NCBI GenBank assembly: GCA_022818135.1
Contig: JAFMSR010000002.1
Coordinates: 29,116,327 to 29,180,326, forward strand
Origin: Saxidomus purpurata
Lineage: Eukaryota > Mollusca > Bivalvia > Venerida > Veneridae
Direction of reading: 5' to 3'
DNA length: 64,000 bases
Part shown: positions 56,601-62,540 of the stretch, in pieces
Position numbering within the stretch: position 1 is the stretch's first letter
How the letters are laid out: each line of letters begins with the position of its first letter
Translations under genes and position numbers: made by a program
Notes under the pieces: model-generated
What the model was told of the DNA's origin: nothing
Database searches by the model: none
What the model saw: the letters and a program-made list of their open reading frames with translations, nothing else

Positions 56601-56977
56601 GCCGTTGTTAATTTTTCATGACAAAAACTAAGTACAAAAAGGGGCATAAGTCTGTCAAATATGACCTTGACCTACAACATTTTGCAGCATCACAACCCTT
56701 TTGTCATAAACAGTACAATTTCACAGTTTGAGGAAGAAATCTTAAGAAATGGCAAAGCTATAGCCAGCGTTACGTTTTTGTGACAGACCGACAGACTGAT
56801 GGAACGACCAGCAGACAAAGTGATCTCCGAAAGGGCAACACAACAAAATAAATTTATTACCAGTCTGAGCTGTATCTCTTCATCCAGTCTTTTCTTGACC
56901 TCAGCATACATGTCATCAAGGCCAGCGCGTGACTGAAGATATGTTTGACGTTCTACATCTATGTCCTTTTTTGATTC
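26525..56977 (-). CDS. RUFY: RUN and FYVE domain-containing protein (RUFY1/2 type), four internal exons, partial at both ends
   Basis: Exons 56977-56861, 56241-56074, 27581-27484 and 26611-26525 join in frame (phases 0, 0, 2) into about 156 residues of highly charged coiled coil. The order of motifs follows vertebrate RUFY1/RUFY2 without gaps: '[16 protein letters not shown]', then '[20 protein letters not shown]', '[14 protein letters not shown]', 'LRKQLEDVK', '[10 protein letters not shown]', then 'KLEEKTNN' and a 'MKQIES...AAEETARKL' block. This is the central coiled coil between the RUN and FYVE domains. RUFY proteins are adaptors on endosomes that bind small GTPases and PI3P. The RUN domain exons lie beyond 64 kb. 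The FYVE exons are not found between 26524 and the N gap. The third intron (27582-56073) holds the GnRH gene on the other strand. Confidence 0.85.
27484..27581 (-). CDS. RUFY: RUFY coiled-coil exon
   Basis: Acceptor atttcag, donor gtgagt. It encodes [20 protein letters not shown] and [12 protein letters not shown], then AA of a lysine codon. It aligns without gaps to the RUFY segment following 'INLxMYxKLQ', so the upstream neighbour is the exon at 56074 despite the 28.5-kb intron. Confidence 0.82.
28500..28670. repeat. cluster of 'taactcgag' motifs
   Basis: Short motifs 'gctcgaggaacc', 'gataactcgaggtg', 'gataactcaag' and 'taactcgataactcaagg' recur within 170 bp. A related palindromic phrase 'ttcggataactgaagttatc' lies at about 29315. 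Probably part of a decayed DNA transposon; ends not found. Confidence 0.35.
28671..30780. other. geneless intronic stretch
   Basis: RUFY intron sequence; AT-rich with scattered short open frames (29913-30152, 30494-30781 plus) that show no protein motif. Confidence 0.45.
30781..30995. repeat. 'ttcatgaa' palindrome-rich tract
   Basis: More than ten occurrences of ttcatgaa/catgaa variants, many of them self-complementary, in about 215 bp. A simple-sequence-like tract. Confidence 0.6.
31050..31425. repeat. degenerate tandem array of about 19-20-bp half units
   Basis: Alternating phrases 'gccctctgtaacaataac' and 'tgcccttagcaacaataa' recur through the segment, with small indels. Confidence 0.7.
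32690..32998. repeat. minisatellite, unit about 33-40 bp
   Basis: 'gtacagatagctgattgc' followed by 'aggataatatacatgta' recurs about eight times with length variation. Overlapping open frames on both strands are by-products of the repeat. Confidence 0.85.
33343..33390 (+). mobile_element. pearl-like family A left terminus
   Basis: ACAAGAG plus the hairpin GGGCTAAGATGGCCC and 'ctctcacctgagt'. The usual 160-bp cores do not follow; instead the 51-55-bp array begins. Confidence 0.55.
33400..34010. repeat. tandem array, unit about 51-55 bp
   Basis: 'agctgcctttcacctatgaa' and 'tgctcaaaattctttgtcat' recur about ten times with deletions. The last units (about 33960-34010) include an inverted copy 'ataggtgaaaggca', making a small hairpin with the preceding unit. 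Confidence 0.75.
34484..34715. mobile_element. 232-bp MITE with 25-bp inverted ends and TA borders
   Basis: The left end CACTTAACAGGTTTAGAAAC (then GCAAA) is matched by the complement at the right end with a single T/C difference. TA lies at 34482-34483 and 34716-34717. The interior is AT-rich and non-coding. Fits a Tc1/mariner-type non-autonomous element. Confidence 0.85.
35321..36288 (+). mobile_element. pearl-like family B element, copy 1
   Basis: The left end is ACAAGAG plus the hairpin CTGTCAGTAGGACAG, then GCTCGACTTTTTT. Core units of about 160-180 bp are marked by 'aaaaagggccataattc' (near 35550, 35705, 35870, 36050). A GC-rich microsatellite 'gacgccgacgcc' lies at about 36207-36245. 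The right end GAAAAGTCGAGCTAAAAA is the complement of the left GCTCGACTTTTT. Confidence 0.75.
36289..37364. other. geneless stretch with a short perfect hairpin
   Basis: No gene recognised. A perfect inverted repeat GGGGCCGA-TAT-TCGGCCCC lies at 37244-37262, in otherwise AT-rich sequence; nearby 'cgccaac/ggcgcca' motifs (36930-37010) suggest part of an unidentified repeat. Confidence 0.4.
37365..37475. repeat. GATCATGATC repeat, copy 2
   Basis: 'tggcaaatgattctgtcttt', 'gcagatcatgatcagcctgc' and 'gatgtgcattgttcac' match the copy at 17925. The right inverted end is degraded. Confidence 0.6.
38060..38690 (+). mobile_element. pearl-like family A element
   Basis: ACAAGGGG plus the hairpin GGCTAAGATGGCC at the left, two to three core units matching those at 23-25 kb, the 'gttgccatagcaaccagagt' 3' segment, and 'gacggacatcagacgacgga' near the right end. 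The AGGTGAGCT terminus is lost. Confidence 0.75.
39645..40080 (+). mobile_element. pearl-like family D element, copy 1
   Basis: Has 'cttacactttgtca', 'ggcagcatcacaaccctt', 'tttgatgaagaaattttaag', 'caaagttatagcc' and then a 'gacggacggaccaacccatg' microsatellite and a short tail. The same order is found at 56405-56840. Confidence 0.65.
40160..40850. repeat. degenerate tandem array, unit about 145 bp
   Basis: About five diverged units are marked by 'tatttttagtaacag', 'tttcctgtttctgaaag' and 'gtgactttccaa' phrases in the same order (near 40185, 40330, 40485, 40610, 40760). May be the core array of a further pearl-like element whose ends have decayed. Confidence 0.6.
41472..41479 (+). promoter_or_regulatory. 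TATA box, candidate GnRH promoter
   Basis: TATAAAAG in the context gTATAAAAGg. About 25-30 bp downstream begins a short segment that ends in a good splice donor. It is the clearest TATA element upstream of the GnRH coding exon. Assignment to that gene is inferred from strand and position. Confidence 0.4.
41502..41565 (+). other. candidate 5' untranslated exon of GnRH gene
   Basis: The segment lies 20-25 bp after a TATA box and ends CAAAG|gtaggc. The first coding exon of the GnRH gene opens with a splice acceptor seven bases before its ATG, so an upstream non-coding exon must exist. The start point is only estimated from the TATA position. Other upstream exons are possible. Confidence 0.33.
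41570..44345. other. AT-rich stretch, putative first GnRH intron
   Basis: Very AT-rich, with no exon or clear repeat recognised. It ends in the acceptor ccattttatttcag. Confidence 0.4.
44353..44535 (+). CDS. GnRH: GnRH coding exon 1 (signal peptide, hormone, start of associated peptide)
   Basis: Follows acceptor tatttcag (ending 44345) and ends GAG|gtaagc. Its 61 codons carry the entire signal peptide, the dodecapeptide [12 protein letters not shown] with GKR, and 22 residues of associated peptide ending FKLIE. One exon for the hormone and start of the associated peptide is the usual arrangement in GnRH genes. Confidence 0.95.
44353..50275 (+). CDS. GnRH: gonadotropin-releasing hormone (GnRH) precursor, molluscan type
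   Basis: Coding exons 44353-44535, 48219-48284 and 50228-50275 join in phase 0 into 98 residues. Residues 1-25 are a signal peptide (hydrophobic [12 protein letters not shown] core). Residues 26-37 are [13 protein letters not shown]37 with K38-R39 gives amidation and dibasic cleavage, so the predicted hormone is a 12-residue pyroGlu/amide peptide of the molluscan GnRH form (usually pQNYHFSNGWxPG). The remainder is a GnRH-associated peptide with two cysteines (46, 73). In molluscs such peptides act as neurohormones with roles in nervous system and reproduction. Residue 2 is S instead of the usual N, and residue 10 is N. An acceptor seven bases before the ATG implies a 5' non-coding exon. AATAAA at 51007 fits the 3' end. 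The whole gene lies in a RUFY intron on the opposite strand. Confidence 0.93.
44568..44925. mobile_element. 358-bp MITE with TTAA borders in GnRH intron
   Basis: The left end AGCTGCTCGCTCTCAG (44568) is perfectly complementary to the right end CTGAGAGCGAGCAGCT (to 44925). TTAA lies at 44564-44567 and 44926-44929. The interior has a second perfect hairpin, TTCAAAAGCGTT-gca-AACGCTTTTGAA (44751-44777), with outer CGCTACC/GGTAGCG pairing. TTAA borders are typical of piggyBac-type insertion. It begins 33 bases after the exon 1 donor. Confidence 0.85.
45150..45745 (+). pseudogene. LINE 3' end: decayed reverse-transcriptase C terminus with (ATT)n tail
   Basis: From about 45155 one reads '[12 protein letters not shown]' and then, after an in-frame break near 45282, a 100-residue open frame (45292-45594): '[20 protein letters not shown]', '[20 protein letters not shown]' and '[15 protein letters not shown]'. 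This is the conserved tail of Jockey/CR1-type reverse transcriptases ('MLYKcLNgiAP', 'YnLRs', '[10 protein letters not shown]', 'WNsLP'). It ends with AATAAAG and an ATT microsatellite (45720-45740). Stops upstream and the missing 5' part make it dead. It lies in GnRH intron 1. Confidence 0.8.
45909..46335 (+). mobile_element. pearl-like family A-type element
   Basis: The left end is 'aaaagagggccatgatgac' then 'cgcttacctgagtactattg'. Two core units contain 'atgtggcttctagagt', 'tttttctatgatttgacc' and 'gacccagtttcgaacttgac'. Similar cores occur at 16746 and 57270. Confidence 0.65.
46540..46670. repeat. GATCATGATC repeat, copy 3
   Basis: Carries 'acagatcatgatcagaatgc', 'cgctgatcatgcatgatctg' and a right end 'agaatcacttgccatcag', matching the inverted-end structure of the 17925 copy. 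Confidence 0.6.
47190..47300. repeat. GATCATGATC repeat, copy 4
   Basis: Carries 'gctgatcatgatctgcaata' and 'agaatcacatgccaatagc', with a diverged left half. Confidence 0.55.
47455..47962. repeat. 28-29-bp minisatellite
   Basis: About 17-18 units built from 'ttgtatacttgtttggtaca' and 'gacagata'. 'tttggta' occurs at 47465, 47493, 47521, 47550 and onward. Because the unit is stop-poor, overlapping open frames run through it on both strands; they are not genes. Confidence 0.9.
48219..48284 (+). CDS. GnRH: GnRH coding exon 2 (associated peptide)
   Basis: Acceptor actttcag, donor AATCTG|gtaaat. It encodes [20 protein letters not shown] then NL. The reading frame stays open for another 51 codons past the donor to a TGA at 48440, so a read-through or intron-retained form with a longer, very basic tail is possible. 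Confidence 0.8.
49127..49927. mobile_element. 801-bp non-autonomous DNA element with GGTCT flanking repeats
   Basis: The left end CATGGTTCATACAG and the complement of the right end, CATGGTTCGCACAG, differ at two positions. GGTCT lies directly outside both (49122-49126 and 49928-49932), like a 5-bp target-site duplication. The interior has repeated 'caagtacttttcaaggac' motifs near both ends (49159, 49829, 49864, 49893). Superfamily not determined. It lies in GnRH intron 2. Confidence 0.6.
50228..50275 (+). CDS. GnRH: GnRH coding exon 3 (C terminus)
   Basis: Follows tatattttcag and encodes [15 protein letters not shown] and TAA, in phase with exon 2. The short last coding exon with a long 3' UTR to about 51030 is reasonable. 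There is no strong sequence landmark in this tail, so it is less certain than exon 1. Confidence 0.65.
   Translation: MKKDLAYSVPLDDKK
51007..51012 (+). terminator. candidate GnRH polyadenylation signal AATAAA
   Basis: Lies about 730 bp after the stop codon on the plus strand, with a T-rich stretch downstream. No earlier clear AATAAA was noticed in the 3' UTR. Confidence 0.4.
51040..52450. other. geneless intronic stretch
   Basis: RUFY intron. An open frame at 51868-52056 plus has no family I recognise and no splice context. No gene is called. Confidence 0.4.
52655..52835 (-). mobile_element. tRNA-derived SINE (second family)
   Basis: On the minus strand a degenerate box A region (gagccaggttagagttg, about 52825-52807) precedes a box B (GGTTTGAGCC at 52770-52761). 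The body 'ggccatgtctctttatgtga', 'gagtgttggcagtttcttat', 'ggaggatagggat' and 'gtaatttcttgtctgtaaa' follows. The body recurs at 19645 and 55500. A family A pearl terminus fragment lies just left (52453-52500). Confidence 0.6.
52840..55490. other. geneless intronic stretch
   Basis: RUFY intron. Repeat-like phrases (53480-53590 resembles a decayed family A core) but no element with both ends and no exon. Confidence 0.4.
55500..55700 (-). mobile_element. SINE (second family), fuller copy
   Basis: On the minus strand a box-B-like GGGTTTGAACTAG (about 55635-55623) is followed by 'ctgactccctgtctgagtag', 'aaggaggatagaagtctaga' and 'ttcccaggaatgatagtaag', ending in 'actgcctgtaaat'. Same body order as the copy at 52655. 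Confidence 0.55.
56074..56241 (-). CDS. RUFY: RUFY coiled-coil exon
   Basis: Exactly 56 codons, phase 0 at both ends (acceptor actatag, donor gtaagt). It starts [20 protein letters not shown] and contains [12 protein letters not shown] and [20 protein letters not shown]. This is the most family-specific stretch of the four exons and identifies RUFY1/2. Confidence 0.88.
56405..56840 (+). mobile_element. pearl-like family D element, copy 2
   Basis: 'cttacactttgtcagaaaaac', then two core units of about 180 bp each with 'ggcataa.tctgtcaaatatg' and 'gcagcatcacaaccctttt'. A 'gacagaccgacagactgatg' microsatellite lies near the right end. It sits in the small RUFY intron between 56241 and 56861. Confidence 0.65.
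56861..56977 (-). CDS. RUFY: RUFY coiled-coil exon (most 5' one seen)
   Basis: 39 codons, phase 0 at both ends (acceptor aatatag, donor gtaata). It encodes [20 protein letters not shown] and [19 protein letters not shown], matching the 'GLDEMY.....L.EE' segment that precedes the EKELEL motif in RUFY proteins. No further upstream exon was recognised up to 64000. Confidence 0.85.
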
Positions 56978-57269
56978 CTATATTTTCAAGTCACGAAAAA
57001 AAATAAACATCTAGTAAGTGTCCTTCATTCATTTTCAGAGACATATAATTACAAGAAAATCATTTTACTCTATGACTTATATTTACAGTCATCACAGTAA
57101 CTTTTTTTTTCCGTAAAATTAACAATTTGAAAAATATAACATAATCAAGTTATTAACATAAACTTTTAAGATTAAACAAGCTCATGGACAGTTCCAAGTT
57201 CAACAATTTTTATCAACAATACTTGAATTTAATTCAGTCTTAAACAAAACATAGATCAACACTCTCAGA

Positions 57270-59128
57270 ACAAGAGGACCATGATGGTGCTATATTGCTC
57301 AACTGAGTACCATGGCTCCAAAAGAAAGGAAAAATCATAACCTAATTCAGGTAAGTGTAATTTTGAAATCTGCTTGAAATACAGTACACAACATGCACAG
57401 TCCAAATTTCATTACTGTAGCTTGAGAAACAAAAAAGTAGGTCAAGATCAACATATCTGATGATCTACATGTATGACCCCATGAATATTGAGATTCAATC
57501 TTGACCTAGCGTTCATCAAGAATGTTTTTTCTATTGTTTGACCTGGAGACCTAGTATTTAATCCCATGTGACCCATTTAAAAACCTCAAGACAAACATTC
57601 AGACATAAATGGAACAAAATGTGGCCTCTAGAGTCTTCACAGGATCATGTTTTTGAAACATACCTTCTGACTAATTTTTGGGATAGTTCAGGGTATAAAA
57701 TGTGGAATATAGATTTCACAAGGTTATTCTATGATCTGACTAGATGACCTAGTTTCAAACTTGGCCTAGAGCTCATAAAAACAAGAGCTGTCACATGACA
57801 GCACGCTCGACTATTCGAAAGGTTGTTGGTAAAATGGGTTTTTTGCCTAAGAACAGGAGTATTGTGTAATTGTCTATAAGAATAAAGGTCAAAGATATGA
57901 AACTTGTTCAAAGACCTTTGTAAATGTACATTACATTTAAAGCCTTACTCTGGATTCTGTAAGCCAAGTGGAGGGAGGAGGGGATAATTTCAAAGAAATA
58001 CATAACCTTGTAAATTGATCATGAATAACTTTGTAACTTTTCAAAATTGAGGGTTGTATGTTTGAATTTATTAAAAGCATGACCGGCTGCATGCTGCATA
58101 ATTATTCATGATATTTCAAAAAGAAAGCCATTTCGAGTATTTCCATGTTAGTCTGGTAAAAACTGTGACAAAATTCTAAGTTAAAAAGGAGCATAAATAT
58201 GTCAAAAATCAAAAACATTGGTGAAGATGTTGACAGTAAACATACATTTTCAGTTTCAAGTCCATAAAAAATCAAAAGTTAAAAAGGGGCATAAATCTGT
58301 CAAAAATAAAAACAGAGTTATTGGGGATTGTTTGCTCAGATGATGATGTTGATGGTAGACACAGTTTTAAGTCAATACCTTTGATAGTATTCAAGATATT
58401 TAAATTAAAAAAATCTTCAACAAAAAATTCTAAGTTAAAGAGGGGCATAAATCTGTCAAAAATCAAAGGAGGGAGTTATGAGGATTGTTTCCTCAGGTGC
58501 AGATGTTGATGGTAAAGATATATTTTGAGTTTCAAGTCAATACCTTTGATAATAGCAAGATATTTGAATTTATAAAAAACTTAACAAAAATTCTAAGATA
58601 AAAAGGGCATAAATCTGTCAAAAATCAAAACAGAGTTATGCTGATTGTTTCCTCATGTGTAGATGTTGATGGTAAAGATATATTTTGAGTTTCAAGTCAA
58701 TACCTTTGATAATATACAAGATATTTGAATTTATAAAAAACTTTAACCAAAAATTCTAAGTTAAAAAGGGGCATAAATCTGTCAAAAATCAAAACAGAGT
58801 TATTGGGATTGTTTGCTCAGGTGTAGATGTTGATGGTAAACATATAGTTTGAGTTTCAAGTCAATACCTTTGATAGTATTCAAGATATTTGACTTTATTA
58901 AAAACTTTAACCAACGCAGACGCCGATGCCGACGCCGACGCACGCCGCGACGCCAACACTGGGGCGAGTGCAATAGCCTCCTTATTCTTCGAATAGTCGA
59001 GCTAATAACAAACTGACATATTTTCATGATGACTGGATTTAAAATGTTGCCTCTGGAGTGTTCAGAAGGTTAGTACAAACTGACGACAGAGAGACGACGG
59101 ACATCAGGCGATCACAACAGCTCACGTT
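57270..59128 (+). mobile_element. pearl-like family A-type element interrupted by a family B element
   Basis: The left part (57270-57780) begins ACAAGAG plus the hairpin GACCATGATGGTGC and has cores like those at 45909, breaking after 'cctagagctcataaaa'. The right part (59006-59128) resumes with 'caaactgacatattttcatg', another half core ('atgttgcctctggagtgttc'), 'gacgacggacatcaggcgat' and 'agctcacg'. The two parts are what is expected of one element split by the insertion at 57781-59005. Confidence 0.6.
57781..59005 (+). mobile_element. pearl-like family B element, copy 2
   Basis: The left end is ACAAGAG plus the hairpin CTGTCACATGACAG, then GCTCGACTATTCGAA. The right end TTCGAATAGTCGAGC is its exact complement, followed by TAA. 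Core units marked by 'ggggcataaatctgtcaaaa' lie at about 58191, 58290, 58445, 58608 and 58771 (mostly 155-163 bp apart). A 'gacgccgatgccgacgccga' microsatellite is at 58919-58940. Confidence 0.8.
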
Positions 59129-59129
59129 T

Positions 59130-59835
59130 GAAAATTAAGACTCAATAGTAAAGAGGGAGCCAACTCCACATGGAACAAAATATATCAAAGCATTCATGGA
59201 ACAGTAATTTCCCTGGAATAGCAGAAGTGTCAAGAAGTAAGGGAGAGAACTCATGAGAGCTTATATAATAGTGATATTGATTACACTTTCTGAATGAATT
59301 ATAGGCTACTAGTGTATACTGCACATAGGGAAACTTTCAGGGATTGAGGGTTGGAAACAGGACCATACAGTTTGTGTAGGCCAGGATTGCTGGAAAGGGC
59401 TGTGTTGTGTATATGGGGTATAAATATGCTCATGCCATCTATTTTTATGAAGACTGTCTATATATATGTGTATATTCATATACATTAATGTGTATACAAT
59501 TAGTATGCAATAATAAATTTTTTATGTCAAGATAAAATGCAATGATACTGGCATATATTTAATCTAAAACTGTGTATGGGGCAGGTGTTCAGAGTGTGCA
59601 AATCCACAAGCTGATTTGGATCCATACAGTGGCCGCTACAGTAATTTTTAGCATATCCGGTTTTAATAAGCAATTTGTGCGAGTTGGTCTGTTTTAAGCA
59701 TTTTCAATTTTTGTCTTTTACTCTCATAATATGCTACAATACTTATTTATCTCTGTTTAGTTTCTGTTAGATATGGTTGTGTTGGTTTAAATACTAAACC
59801 ATGTATTTAATAATATTTTGTTATTAAAACCACTA
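59130..59835. other. geneless stretch
   Basis: AT-rich; no exon, RNA gene or bounded repeat was recognised. Confidence 0.4.
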
Positions 59836-59837
59836 TA

Positions 59838-60017
59838 CAGTCAAACCTGTGTTAAAGACCAACTCCAAATAAAGACCACCCTGTGAATTAATGCTAGTAT
59901 AAAGAAAACTGTGCATTGTTCAAATATTATGTAAACACTTGTGAATAAGGACCACCTGTCAACAAAGACCATTTTAGCTTCATTTCAGAGAGTGGTCTTT
60001 GTTCAAAGGTTTGACTG
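59838..60017. mobile_element. 180-bp MITE, pogo/Tigger-like ends
   Basis: Left CAGTCAAACCTGTGTTAAAG and right (complement) CAGTCAAACCTTTGAACAAA share an 11-bp perfect end and more beyond it. TA lies at 59836-59837 and 60018-60019. 'CAGTcAAACCT' ends with a TA target are typical of pogo/Tigger-type elements. The interior repeats 'aaagaccacc/aaggaccacc'. Confidence 0.7.
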
Positions 60018-60019
60018 TA

Positions 60020-60825
60020 TCTTTATTTGATCTACATGTATTATATAAAACATTCAAAATCTTTACGCGCTATTTTGCATGTTGACATTCACATCATTCT
60101 GTTTTACTAATGTATTACATCATACTTTGTTTAATAATATACATTTATTCTGTAGTTGGCTTTACTGCCTTGATAAATGTGTAAATTATGTGTTGCTTTT
60201 CTTGTTCCATATTACCATATTAAACTGTGTGAAAATTCATTTTGTTCTTGTCTATTGAATTAAACAAAAGTCCCCAACCAAACATTTCCGAAACAGAATC
60301 AATGGAATTCCAATACCAGTCTATACATGGCATGCTCTAAAATGACTCATCCTCAAAGAGCTTGTAAATCGTATTCATCAATAAGCAAGACACATTCTCC
60401 CATTTACTGCAGTGTTTGCTTTACAGCATTATTCCAGCTATAAATTCCGAGACTGAACTTATCTGACAATCAAATGCATGATGTATTCTTTGTTTGAAAT
60501 ATTCCAAAACATTTGATTGTCTTACTGATTAAAAGCTGTTCTATTTTTTCAAAGAAACACTTAAACATTTAGTCTGCTGAAGACAAATAATTCTGCTTTT
60601 GCAACCTTTGCATATCATGCATATTTGGACAAGGAACACTTGAGTTCTAGCATGACAAGGTCCCTGACAATGTTGTCATGGATAAGACTATGGATATTAA
60701 AACGTTAATGTTTCAGATCATTTCTTATACTTTTTACTCCCATCTGGAAACAGTTACTTTTCAGGACACCAACGCACACTTCTCCTAAACATGCCAAAGA
60801 TAATTTTTCACTAAAATTAACCTTT
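60020..60825. other. geneless stretch
   Basis: AT-rich; nothing recognised. Confidence 0.4.
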
Positions 60826-60829
60826 CAGT

Positions 60830-62540
60830 CTAATTTGAACAGGGAATATATCATTTCAATCCACTTTGATCAGGAGACATAATGTTTCACTCCACTTTGG
60901 ACAGGAGACATAATGTTTCACTCCACTTTGGACAGGAGATATAATCTTTGACTCAAAATTGGACAAGGGACATAATATTTCCCTCCACTTTGTACAGGAG
61001 ACATAATGTTTCACTCTACTTTGGACAGGGGACATAATCTTTCACTCAGTTTTTTGACAGGTGACATAATCTTTCACCCTACTTTGTACAGTAGACATTA
61101 TCTTTCACTCCATTTTTGTACAGTAGACATAATCTTTCACTCCAATTTGGACAAGGGACATACTCTTTCACTCTTCTTTGGACAAGGGACATACTCTTTC
61201 TCTTCTTTGGACAGGGGACATAATCTTTCACTCAACTTTGGACAAGGGACATACTCTTTCACTCAACTTAGACATGAGACCTAATCTTTCACTCAAATTT
61301 GGACAAGGGACATAATCTTTCACTCCACTTTGGACAGGGGACATAATCTTTCCCTCAACTGTAGACAGGAGACATAATATTTTACTCCATTTTGGACAGG
61401 GGACATAATTTTTCACTCAACTTTAGACAGGAAACATAATATTTCACTCCATTTTTGACAGGGGACATAATCTTTCACTCCAATTTGGAAAGGAAACATA
61501 ACCTTTCACTCCACTGTGAACAAGGGACATTATCTTTCACTCAACTTTAGACATGAGACCTAATATTTCACTCCATTTTGGACAAGGGGCATAATCTTTC
61601 ATTCCACTTTGGACAGGGGACATAATCTTTCACTCTATTTTAGACAGTAAACACACCCTTTCACTCCACTGTAGACAGGAGACATAATATTTCATTCCAC
61701 CTTGAACAGGGGACATAATTTTTCACTCCATTTTTGGATAGGTGACATAATCTTTCACTCCACTTTGGACAAGGGACATAATCTTTCACTCCATTTTCGG
61801 ACAATGGACATACTCATTCACTCCAATTTGGACAGGAGACATAATATTTCACTCCACTGTGGACAACGGACATAATCTTTCACTCTTCTGTGGACAAGGT
61901 ACATACTCTTTCACCCCAATTTGGACAGGGGACATAATATTTCACTCTACTGTGGACAAGGGACAAAATCTTTCACCCCAATTTGGACAAGGTACATACT
62001 CTTTCACCCCAATTGGACAGGGGACATAATCTTTCACTCCACTTTGGACAAGGGACACACTCTTTCACTCTTTTTTGGACAGGGGACATAATCTATCAAT
62101 CAAATTATGGACAGGTGACATAATTTTAACTGAACTTTAGACAAGAGACATAATCTTTTACACCACTTTGAACAGGGGACATAATCGTTCACTCCAATTT
62201 GGATAGGGGACATATTCTTTCACTTCACTTTTGACAGGAGACAATCTTTCACTCATCTTTTGACAGGGAACATAATCCTTCACTCCAATTTTGACAGGGG
62301 ACATACTATTTAGGTACAATTTGGACATAATCTTCAACTCCATTGTAGACAGGAGACCTTATCTTTCAGTGCACTTTGGACAAGGGACATAATCTTTCAC
62401 ACCAATACTGACAGGGGACATAAATTTCACTTCACTTTGAACAGGGGACATAATCTCTCACTCCATTTTGGACATGGGAGATATTCTTTTACTCCACTGT
62501 AGACAGGAGACATAATCTTTCTGATTCACTCATTCAGGCT
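60830..62540. repeat. 1.7-kb minisatellite, 31-bp unit, about 55 copies
   Basis: The unit joins 'ggacaggggacataatcttt' and 'cactccacttt', 31 bp. Copies vary at the 'gggg/agga/aagg' and 'ctccact/ctcaact' positions, and a few have one-base length changes. Open frames on both strands within it are repeat artefacts. Confidence 0.95.

Noticed and set aside
61006..62343. Open frames in the 31-bp array
   Set aside because: Repeat artefacts; no start context or protein motif.
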